From the NCBI GenBank assembly GCA_946803715.1, contig CAMPET010000379.1, positions 21,302-36,911 of the forward strand: 15,610 nt of DNA, written 5' to 3'. The notes beneath the pieces were generated by a model. It did not search any database, was not told the DNA's origin, and saw only the letters and a list, made by a program, of their open reading frames with translations. Below, piece by piece: positions 1 to 10,600 of the stretch; the first letter of the stretch is position 1, and the number at the start of each line of letters is the position of its first letter. The position numbers and the translations under genes are program-made. This DNA comes from Beroe ovata. Lineage: Eukaryota > Ctenophora > Nuda > Beroida > Beroidae.

Positions 1-41
<41 letters not shown>
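1..41. repeat. (CA)n microsatellite at window edge
   Basis: Uninterrupted CA dinucleotides run from the first base to 41 and probably continue outside the window. Confidence 0.98.
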
Positions 42-42
<1 letters not shown>

Positions 43-856
43 AATTTCCATAGCAATCACGCACAAGGCTCTAGAAGGTATGTTTGGTATGCGTCGCATA
101 TTTCTCATTGTATGTGTGTTGCGGTCTTGACGTCAATGTATACTGAGACGTGTATGTTTGTTTGGTAAAACCTAGAAACCTACGGGAACATACTATGGAA
201 ACCTACGGTAATACCCGAGCTTTGAAAAATATCATAGGAAAGAAAGCAGGGTTCACTATCATTCCGTCATTTTAATGATCTCGACAAAAATCATTCACCG
301 ATTTCTCGTGACATTGCACGTCATTCAAAAGACTGACTGTGGAGTTCATTCCACACTGGACCCATTTCTCTCATGCAGGTTGCGCTAGGATAGATTGTGT
401 AACCCTGTAACCTGCATCTATTGAAATTCTGAAGCTGGCGGTGTTGCTCAATAAATAGGACTAAGAGGAATGGAGGGAGGGAGGGGTGGATACTGAATCT
501 TTGCAAAATGTTCACATTCTTCAGAAATGTTGCGCTTTGGAATTCCCATTAACCAAGGCAATGCTATGGTTTTTGTGAGCATAGAGGGTTTGTTTATACA
601 TGGTATGGTTCGTTAATACAATACATGGTAGGGTTTGTTTATACATGATATGGTTTGTTTATACAATACATGGTATGGTTTGTTTATACATGATATGGTT
701 GATGTAAACACGGTCTGTGTATACATGGTATTTTATACATCTTAGCTTCATATACACAGGTTTATACACGACTCTGTATTATACCACATAGCACGACCAC
801 ACCCTGGGCTGTTTACCCCTCGACTAGTTATTATATACTGGGTTAGCTGTCAACAG
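42..856. other. Non-coding flank or intron upstream of first candidate exon
   Basis: No segment with splice signals and a sustained frame is visible. It holds the (CA)n edge repeat, a short near-repeat AACCTACGG at about 170-205, and the minisatellite described separately at 587-732. It may be intron or 5' flank of the gene; nothing marks a transcription start. Confidence 0.5.
587..732. repeat. Minisatellite of TTTATACATGRTATGGTTTG units
   Basis: About six imperfect copies of a unit containing GTTTATACATGATATGG, alternating with GTTTATACAATACATGGTATGG, so a roughly 20-bp unit and a slightly longer variant form a higher-order pattern. Non-coding and AT-rich. Confidence 0.85.
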
Positions 857-950
857 GATTAGCAGGCAGCTGACACTGCTATGCCAGCACGCGGGCAACG
901 CAGTGAAAAGTGTTCTGCAGAATGAATGTTCCTGCAATGAACAAATTCAT
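857..950 (+). CDS. Candidate upstream exon (weak), helix-rich
   Basis: After a CAACAG acceptor, one base finishes a codon and 31 codons stay open, including the stretch RQLTLLCQHAGNAVKSVLQ, up to CAT|GTAACC. The exit phase of 0 matches exon A, and the joined sequence NEQIH|EILLEKDI would read as one amphipathic helix. The polypyrimidine tract is poor and the donor only fair. A second acceptor, GCAG, lies 8 bases downstream at 861-864. It may instead be chance open sequence. Confidence 0.4.
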
Positions 951-1162
951 GTAACCATGGAAACCATGAGATCGCTAATTGAATCGTTAGTTCATTGATA
1001 TGGAACCAATAGTTGTCAATCATAACGACCACTGGTCATACCTTGGAATACCCATCACACTCATTCAACCACGACCTCAATTACCCTTGTTACCATCGTT
1101 ACCATGACCTGTTACCACCTGACAACACGTGATATTAACATTTCCTCCTCCCTTCCCGTCAG
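951..1162 (+). other. Short intron between candidate exon and exon A
   Basis: About 210 bases, ending in a C/T-rich tract and CAG. It contains a repeated ACCATG/GTTACCA pattern near 955-1110. Its status as an intron depends on the weak upstream exon. Confidence 0.4.
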
Positions 1163-1312
1163 GAAATACTCCTGGAGAAAGACATCATCACGAAGTTTCA
1201 CAAAGTAATCGACTCACACGACACCACTGCGACGTCCTACCACTGTTCACGAGGTCTGGTCTACCTGGGGTGTACTGATGTCAAGCTCTACGTTTTCGAG
1301 CATAACTTATCT
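1163..1312 (+). CDS. Exon A: N-terminal visible part, unassigned domain
   Basis: A strong pyrimidine tract ending CCCGTCAG precedes it and TCT|GTGAGT follows. Fifty codons are open in phase 0. The peptide starts EILLEKDIITKFHKVIDSHD, which looks helical. It continues SYHCSRGLVYLGCTDVKLYV, an alternation of short beta-like stretches (GLVYLG, KLYVFE) typical of a small beta or mixed fold. I cannot assign a family. No stop occurs and both splice sites are good, so this is the most 5' confident exon. No start codon context is present, so the gene must extend further left. Confidence 0.8.
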
Positions 1313-4300
1313 GTGAGTAACCTCTTAGAAAAACATCAACTATCGATAAGTAACATGAAACGATAAGTAACCTACTACCTAGAAATGGTAACGTAGAAAT
1401 GGTAACATGGAAATGGTAACCTAGAAATGGTAACCTAGAAATGGGGATCATCACCGGTTTTCGGGGATTATTAGTTGATTGTTTCCACGAAGGGAAAACC
1501 ACGTGACGTCCACCATCGAAGGACGTCACGCGAGGTTTTTCTCGGTTTTAGTCACGTGGATTTCATTGGTCACGTGGGTCAATGGTGTCATTCTTATTGG
1601 CCTGCATAAACCTGCCCCATCATGCCCCTCTGATAGCTACCACAGATAGCTAGCGCATTGTTTACATATGTTATTGTGTGTTGTAGTCCTTATCTTTCGT
1701 TTTAGCTCCCTCATCAGCTGTGTTTCTCAGTTCTCTCTTTAGTCTTTAGATTTCAAAATAGTGGTGTCAGAGCAAAGTGGTGTCAGAGCAAAGTGGTGTC
1801 AGAGCAAAGTCAGACAATTATACAGAGTAGATTCAGAGCTAAGTGGTGTCAAGAAAATAACCGAGTGGTGTCAGCAGAAAGTGGTGTCAGAGTGATGCCT
1901 TTCCAAAGCGTTTCAAGATACCATTATGTCACATTTATAGGTACATTCTGTTAACATAACAGAATCCCAAAATAGAAATGACATGTTTCATCTCGTCAGA
2001 CATGTTTGTAGGGTTTTCACGGTGTGGCACGTGCCATTTTGACACCCTGACACCACTGCACAGTGCACGTGTCACTTGTGACACGTGTCAGTTCAATACG
2101 ACTCTTATCAATAGATGAAGACCGGGGGAAACCAAGAAAATCTACCCCAAACAATATGAACATGATGTGAACATAGTATGTGTGTGTGCGTGCGTCATTG
2201 AGTCATTTAAATTCTTGACAGCTCTTCTTTTCTCTGCTCTACCAGTGTCGACCAGAGATTCTTCACTGATTTTTCACTGATTTTCTAAGAGTTCACTCCG
2301 TCATATACAATTACGACAGTGAGACAGTTGAGTGTATAGTTTCTCGAATATAAAACAACTCTGTCTACAAACTCGTGATAAAGGTACACACACACACACA
2401 AANCAGAATTATGGTCGGGTAGATATGCCCAACGGGTAGATATGCCCCACGGTCATATTTGCCCTCAATTTTGTAACATGGTGTGGCTATTTTTTTGCCC
2501 GCATTTTTTGGTGAATTTTCATCGGCGCTATGAGACTCCCCGAGTGCTGTCGATTTATTCAGATGTATATCTCTGTACTATGAACAGCTATTAAAAATTC
2601 TGGGTGGATTCATTAAAAAGTGAAAAAGTTACAGGAGCTTGAAAATTTTGCGGGCAAGATTTTCAGACCACAACGGTTTAAGGGTTATGTTGTCGAATAT
2701 GGCGCACATCACGATAGTGAATGAGAATGAGGGCTCCAGTTAGTGAGGGAAATTTAGGAATTTGTATGTAGTTGCGTGCGTGGTTGTATATTATGAAGGA
2801 GTAGTATTATAGTACAAAACAGTATTATAGGATGTGCGAACTGAGTTTGTCGCTGTAGTTTTATACAATGAGAAATTTCCAGTTTTCTACTCAGGAAAAA
2901 GCCACCTGATAGCGTGATTTTCAATCACGTATAAAACAATACACATGATAAAATATCTTTCGTAAAATGTAAGTTGATCCGCAAAAACTCTGGGAGTAGA
3001 CGTAAGATCTGGTATATTACCTCTTGTACTAGACGAACGAGAATTATAATTTGTGTACAGAGTACTCACACACACACACACACACACACAACATCNCTGT
3101 AGGAGCCTCGTGATCTGCTACCTCTTCTCCTCTTCTCCCTTTTCTAATCTGGTACAATGGGATATAGTAGGTAGCACCTTGCAGCACATAGTGAACTGCA
3201 TTCGGCATAATGAACAAGGATATAATATGAACATGAGGTATGAAGACACGTTCACATATTAGAGGTCTCGGAGACCTTTATTTGAGACCTGAGTCATTCT
3301 TCTCCCCTTCCTTCCTACCTTCAATCTTTCATTTCATTGCCTGGTTCAGTGTTTGTACGTTACATCTCCCCTGTTTTTCTTTCCTCATATGGCACACCAC
3401 AGAAAGGCTAAAGGCGACAGTTCTGTGTGTGTGTGTGTGTTCGTGTGTGTATGTGTGTGTATGTGTGTTTGTGTGTAGGAGAAAAACATCTGATTTTATG
3501 AAGGACCAGGAGATGATATCCTGAGTCATGCAGAGCGAAATTCCCATATTAGGTATGAAATTGTTGCCTGCAGTTGTAATGGGACATTATTAATTCGGTG
3601 GCCCAACTTAGCATGGAGTTGTAAAAAATAGAAAGTATTTGTCATGATAAAACATATGTGAAATATTCATTTCGCGTTTCAGTGTCAATTCAACGCCGCT
3701 TATACTACCTACAACTAAACGACCAACTGTAAATATTAGCAAATGTTATGTTGCTCCAAGTCAGACTCAAAACGGCCTTTTCTGACTCTGAGGAAGTTGA
3801 TATGTCAAGACCATATAAGGTCAAAATCTTTTCATTGCCAATTAGGGAGTTATCATCAAAATTTAATGAATATCTGATGTTGCTACAATTCTGATTCTAC
3901 ACGAAGGAATTTCAGGGTCAGGGAATCGAAGAGTGTCGGTTGTGGTCGTCGAGTGGTCGTAACCAGCACGCCTCGTCACAAGAATACGACCATCCGGACA
4001 ACCACTATGTCCAGGCAGCTACACTGGAAGATATTGTTGTGATCATGACCAGTGTAAGTATAGTGAGAAAATAACTTATTACGTGGTTGAATGATGAATC
4101 ACGCGACTCTTACCTCCAAATTCTAACTCCTTTCTTACTATTTTGTTACTCCTTACCGGAGCCATTTTGGCACTCATTTCCTCGTTCTAACAAAATCTCA
4201 AACAACTCTAGTCTCTGTCGTCCTAGACCTCGAGGCATATTATACTATTCTTTTTCTACAGAATAACACAATCTATATTTTTCTCTCATTCCTCATTTGT

Positions 4301-7300
4301 ATCATTTTCCGAGAAGAATCAGAGCACTATCTCGCTCTGAGGTATAATATTTTCATATCTCCAATTCGAAGAAACCCATCTCAGAATGATATAGAATCTC
4401 TTCAATAAAGCTTGGTCATTTCTAAACAGGATTCTTCAAACCGAAGAGCACTCTTTCCGCGTTATTTTACATCACGACCAATGATCCCCTCCTAAAACCC
4501 CATGAACACGAATTAGGGAATTGTATGTGATATTTGCTATGTCCTATTGAGGAATCTGAACTGTTCTTCCCAATTCAGGGGTTATTTCAGACCCCTCATC
4601 CCCTCCTTTCTCTAATTAATTCACTGATAGCACTAGTATCTCATTACACGCACACGGTTCATTATATTATGCATAAAAATGTAATTCATTGGTTACTGTA
4701 TTTTACATTCGCGGAATTAGTCTGATTTGTTGGGCCCCGAGAATCGGAAAAAACGTCCTGGCCCAGTCGCTTCTTATCTAAATTGTCTTATGGTGAAGTG
4801 ACGTCAAATGAAGGTCGTCGAGTATTTCCAATTTTTTTGGTAGCGGGAAGTTTGAAATATTTCTCCTTGGTGTCTGTGAATTATGCCAAAACTTTTAAAA
4901 ACTAAAGTATTCATGGTCGAGTCTCAAAACAAGAGTATTCCAGGTCGATTCTCAATAACTTTGCATATCAACTATCATTGAATTTAGCTGACAGGAAGAT
5001 AACTGTATCTTTCTTGGAAAAAAACATGTGACTCTTTCTGTTCTGAAGAAAAATCCTTTGAAACTCTACCCCAAAAATAAAACTGCATTCAAAAATATGA
5101 CTTCCTGCTAAATTTATACTCTTTGTCCATTGCCAAATAATTTTAAACAACTTCTTACCTCGTAACCTCGCCTAAAACTTAATTACCAAAATATTGGGAA
5201 GTAGGGATGTGTGACTTTTCCTTCAGAGGGGGAGGGGGTAGAAACTCAGAGAATAATTTCTGTGGATTTGTTGCTATAGCAACAACAACGTATCATAGCA
5301 ACCGTACCGCTAGCGACATATATTTCCCAGGACCCGACCCTCCTCTGGAACAACATCCCTCTGCGAGTACCGTACAAGACAACCTCGTCGTCAACCGATG
5401 ACGTCAGTCAAGGGAATGTCCGTGAGAACGAAATCATCAGATTCGTGTTGTCGCTCCACAAGACTTTCGCTGACACAATCGTCTTCTTCCGGCTTCTGGT
5501 TCATAGATTCAGGTATCCATATAGTTCTTCCTAGAGTTCTGGTGCTAGAGAGTTTTAAGAGTGCTAGATGTATTTTTAGATTTTACTGATAATTGAGGGG
5601 GGTTGAGAGAGGACACTTTTTGAGGTGGGTGGTTGTTTTTTCAATCATAAATTTAAGGAAGGGCTCATCACTTTAAGTGCGATTTTCGGTGAAAGTCTCC
5701 ATAGGTACTACAATACCGAGTGTTGGAGAGATATTTGATCAAATACCAACCACTTTAATATAGCCATGATACCATGTATACTACTGCCTACCAAACCACT
5801 TTCATCATAGCGCACATACCATTCACATTCTTAAATTAGTGGTTAGATCATGTCTTAAAATATATATCTACACACAAGAGTATAATAGAAAGTAGGTATA
5901 CTTCTGAGTGTTTGTGTGTGTTTGGGAAGATAGATTTGCACTAACTCTACACTAAAACCATAGCGTCATGTTGTGCGTAAACCAATCATATAACTCCATC
6001 CGATCACGTGACATGACAATCTGACCAATGACAGCGCGGGAAGTTGTCTCATGGCTCCGTGGATGGATGTGTGTTTTTAGAACGATTGTGTAGGCAAAAA
6101 GTCAAGATAAGGATTCCTGGCGATCATTCTCTGACATCTAAGACATCATCTTCCTGACACCTCATCTCGTTAACAATTGGCTTTGTCGCACATAGTTCAT
6201 CCAGGAACAATCCAACATTATTGTCTTAGACGATAAAACCGCACCCAATTCACACACAAACACACAAACACACAAACGCACACACACACACACACAACGC
6301 ACGAACACAACACGCATACCACACACACACACCGTATACACCAAAAATATATACAAAATGTTTGATGACAACAAAACACGACCACACCCAACACGTATGT
6401 TTATCATCTCTATTGTGTTCATTCACCTCATTGTTCATTCTCCGCTGCAACATTTGGCATCCCTGCAACAGAATGATAGAGCTATTGTTGTACAATAGCC
6501 GTTGCAAATTTTCATCAGCGTGCTACTATATTTTCGTGGAAATTCGCAGACATTATATATCTCCCCCGTCTAATAATCACCCAGACTTCCTTTCCTCTCC
6601 CACTCTTTTCCTCCCTTCAATCTATGGTTAACATATCGTTCTCCCAACCCCCAGTTTCTTCTATTTCCTCATTCCCCCCTTCAACAGATTCCCCTGCCTA
6701 TCCTCTTCTTTCCCTCCCACCAATTAAACTTTCGTTCCCTTCCCTTTTCTTCTTTTTCTCCCGTCTCCCCTCCCTGCTTGTAACACATCCCAGATCCCTA
6801 CCTACCTATCCCCGCAGGAATCCTAGTGTAGTCCCGGCCAAGAGATACAAGCACGAAATTCCCCCGGTACACAGCAAAGTGTGCAACGTCCTCTGTATCT
6901 GGATGGAGGTGAGAGGGGTGGGATCGTTGTCTGAATGGAGTTGTCTGAGGAGTTGGGTCGTCTGAGGAGTGGGGTCGTCTGAGGAGTGGGGTCGTCTGAC
7001 TGTGGTTGTCTGAGTGAGGTCGTCTTAGTGTTGGGTCGTCAGGGTTGGGGTCGTCTTAGTGTTGGGTCTTCTGAGTGTGGTCGTCTGAGGAATGGGGTCG
7101 TCTGAGGAATGGGGTCGTCTGAGTGCCGAGTGGGGTCTTTTGAGTGTTTTTTGGGGTATTCTGGTCGGGTTCCAAAGGTTCTCGAGTGGGACAGGGGTTT
7201 CTGTTGGGTTTGAGGGAAGTATTTCTTTTCTTATAGGTATATACCTACGTACTAAGGGTTGATAATGTGAATCTATTTGATATTGATTGTTCTAGGTTAG

Positions 7301-7586
7301 ACTGCTTTTCGCAGATCACCACACCACTACTTTATACTATCTGGTAAAAATTGTCGTCGAAAATAATACGATTCTCACTTTAATTACCGGGCATCACGCA
7401 CGAGGTTGCTCAATTGTGATTGGTTAATTCGCGGGATGGGTGAAGCTGATTGGTTGAAATAGTTGCAGCCCGTTCTGTGCATCTTTCAGTGCAACAATCG
7501 ACACAAGGTGTTACTAATGCTGTAATTGAAACCATTATACCCCAGAAACTGAGAGTGTGTGGGCGTGTGTGTGTATGTGTGTTTGT

Positions 7587-7620
<34 letters not shown>

Positions 7621-10600
7621 NGTGGGTGTTTTCGTGACTACCTGCATGGTTACATGCGGGTTTTTGGCATATTTTGGCCGCAGTGTCCGTGACTGAACGG
7701 ACAATTTGTTCTGTACCACCCAATTCTTCCCGACAGGACCTGGTTTTCGCGCTTTTATCTGTTGAAAGAAACAGATGTGAATTTATTCAGTTCGCAACAG
7801 AAAAAAAATATTCAAAGGTGAAGTCATGAATTTCCGACAATATTTGTGGTCTATTCAGCTTACTTTTAGCCGAACAGTTTGCACGAACACGACTCATTCG
7901 TCCACAAAAATAACTCTCCTCCCATCTCAAGAACGAACAACACAATACTCCCTCCCGTCAATCTATTCTCCATAGTTGAGCGACCTGTCTGCAGTAGATG
8001 AAACTACCATAAAACTCCCCCACCTGGCACCTTATGTTCAGCATGAGATATATCATGCTGTTTGATAAAACCCGGTCATAGAACTCGGCGCTATCACGAT
8101 TCACGAACTATCCATTCATAAACACTCATCTCCATTCAATAACAAGCTATTCTGGGTAACTCATCAATCACACTATATTTCGAAACAACCCCCTCACCAC
8201 ACTGCATCGTCTCCTCTATGACGTCATTAGACCCTCCCTCCCTCCACACCTCTCCCCATTTTGCACAACTTCTGCAACACCTGCACAATATGATGTGTGT
8301 GTGTGTGTGTGTGTGTGTCATTTAATTGTTTACATGGTGTATAACATAACTGTGGTATTATATTGACTAGCGACAATAATAATATAACACTTTGTAATGA
8401 TAATAAAAGGTGATGACGAAATAGGTTGTTCCTCTGCTTACAAAACCGTGTTCTTGCATAATCGAAATGGCAATTATAAATGTTCTGAGTTCAGTGTGAA
8501 ATTCTATGTAGTTATTTCCAAATTCTTAGAAAGAGGAATCTCAATATATGTGTATATTTCGTGAACCGATTTGAATGAATTGGGTTTGGATGGAAGAAGT
8601 AGTGAATATCATCACTTATTCACGTCACTGTTTCTTGGGTTTTGGGTTAAAACCTATGATAGGAAGAATCTCTATAGTTCATAAAATCTGGCAGCATCTA
8701 ACCGATATTCGTTATGTAACCCTATATGTTGAGTTGCAATCACGTATGTCATCATAATATTGTATAGAATGTGTAACACTATCATAATATGCGCGAGTGT
8801 AACATAGCATAAGATGTAAAATGTTAGGTGTAACCTATGTAGAGAGAGTTCGTACATTGGACCTACCTCAATATTTATGTTCATTTTCTAGGAATTCCTC
8901 AGCGAATATGAAGGGCAGAGCCATGACTGCTATGATACAAAGTTCTGTTATCGTTAAGAAAACAAACCCAAAAAACGCAAGGAAATGTTTTCTAAAGTCT
9001 GCTATTTTACTCATGTACGCATTTCCCTATGCTTCAGGAATTCCCCTGGCATTTTATCGAAGATGCAGCCATGTTCAAAGAGTTGGAGGACTTTGTACTT
9101 GGTTTGGAGGACTATGGTCCTATCTACTATGATCTTAGGGACCAGGTAGGTTAACGAAGTTAAGAAATATCCAAGATCCGTGTGATACTGTCAGTCATGC
9201 CAGGAGCAAGATTGTTGCCCTTCTTGCTACACTCTCACAATATGATGGTTTCGTTCGATCATATTCACCGCTGATTATCTAACTTCCTGATGATCCCAAT
9301 TCCCCCATAGATCGCAGTGAAATGCCACACCGTTCACATCCAAGATTACGGCCATACCCTCGACAAGATTACCCATCTGGACCATTACAAGCACTGCAAA
9401 GCATCGCTCATGAATGAGGAGTTTCCGCTATCCGTCAACGCAGTTTCCTGGCTCTCCGCACTCCGCGGTGTCTGCGAGAAGGTCCACAACTCATCCCCCC
9501 CTCAGCAGGGTTTCATCAGGTGATTACCAATTATTCCTTTTATGGTAATATTAGATAGACCCTTGTTCTCGGTGGTGTGAAATCTTTTCTTGACAATCAT
9601 CTGTGATAAACAGTGGCTAAATTCCTAGAACTTATTCCTCGCATTCCTGGCATAGCAAAGATTGAACTTTAGCCTCGCTCCTCTCATCTTCTCTCACCGT
9701 TCAACATGATTGATCACATAACAATGCGATATATCATAATATATCATCAACCACTCATCAACAATGCTCTATAAAACAGCATGCTTCGCATTCCTGAGTA
9801 AATAACCAGCGAGTAATGAAGTACTGGAGTATAGTCTATGTTGGACTTAATTAGACCTCAATTTTGGAAATTGGATGTAAACTTTCTGAGAAGAGAAATG
9901 ATCATTTATATATTTGATTGGTTTCAACTAGTTTCAGAGTAATTATGACAGTGGAATTGCGATCAATAAGTTGTGTGATGGGAAATTAAATGCATCAGAT
10001 CATTGAAAATTTAAAAAGGAGGAAAAAGTCGTGAGAATTTTTCCAACAACGAACAATAATGTATTCAGTAGATGCTTTATTTTGTTTCATTATCAACGGA
10101 TACAAATCATTATGTTGCCAGCCCATCTTACAGCTATTGTCCGGCCCCGATTGCTTGCCAGTTGAAGAACAAGCCCTATTCTTACTAACGAAATCATGGA
10201 AAAAATCATCCTCATTTTGCGATGGATAAAAAACTTGGCTTGTATGAGAATGACTATTCACTGTGTGTGTAAATACACATGCGTGCAATGGATTTTTCAA
10301 AACATATCAAGCATTTCATATTACTTACAACATGCAATACACACCCTCACAAAAAGTGTACTGAAAGAAAAATATAACAATACGGAGTGGTGTCAAGGTT
10401 GCTAGGTGTCAGAAGGAAGTGTTGGGACAGAGTAGTAGTGTCAAGTGAAAGTGTCAGAGTAGTAGTGTCAAGAAGTGGTGTCAGAGCAGTAGTGTCGAGT
10501 AGTGGTGTCAGAGAAGAAGTGTCGAGTAGGGGTGTCAGAGTAGAAATGTCAAGAAGTGGTGTCAGAGTAGCAGTGTCAAGTAGTAGTGTCAGAGTAGTAG

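Larger units (their letters stand above)
1313..3915 (+). other. Intron A-B (2.6 kb), repeat-rich
   Basis: Runs from GTGAGT after exon A to the acceptor of exon B. No extra phase-0 exon was found. It holds a 14-bp minisatellite, an E-box/CCAAT cluster with an inverted repeat, a GTGGTGTCA array, several short perfect palindromes, three CA/GT microsatellites and two single-N gaps (2403 and 3096). These are listed separately. Confidence 0.7.
5513..6817 (+). other. Intron C-D (1.3 kb)
   Basis: Starts GTATCC. It holds a CCAAT/E-box/E2F-like cluster (5982-6042), an interrupted CA repeat (6250-6332) and a very long pyrimidine-rich tract (about 6566-6815) leading into the exon D acceptor. No exon seen. 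Confidence 0.7.
6909..7736 (+). other. Intron D-E (0.83 kb)
   Basis: Begins with a G-rich minisatellite that directly follows the donor. It also holds a CCAAT-rich stretch (ATTGG at 7419-7423 and 7449-7453 with GCGGGA between) and a (GT)n repeat ending at gap N 7621. No exon seen. Confidence 0.7.

Noticed and set aside
2491-2657. Intact MITE with TTGCCCGCA terminal repeats
   Set aside because: The arms are short, there is no confirmed target-site duplication, and no second copy is in the window; kept only as a low-confidence repeat.
4534-5150. Small open frames on both strands in intron B-C
   Set aside because: About 60 residues each, expected by chance in AT-rich intron, with no splice signals or family resemblance.
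6162-6507. Minus-strand frames rich in Cys and Val
   Set aside because: Translations of the interrupted CA microsatellite.
5513-6817. GTATCC donor as a minor-class (U12) intron
   Set aside because: The donor resembles the U12 start, but no TTCCTTRAC-like branch site lies near the acceptor; an ordinary GT-AG intron is more likely.
6624-6965. 113-residue plus-strand open frame
   Set aside because: Open because the pyrimidine-rich tract lacks stops; it overlaps exon D in a different frame.
8893-8953. Possible exon after TTTTCTAG reading EFLSEYEGQSHDCYDTKFC
   Set aside because: Open in phase 0 and has a GTTAAG donor, but all nearby donors leave phase 1 or 2, while exon G is only open in phase 0. 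Including it breaks the frame.
9995-10300. 101-residue minus-strand open frame of mixed composition
   Set aside because: Not low-complexity, but no domain, splice signals or neighbouring exons could be recognised; it lies inside intron H-I.
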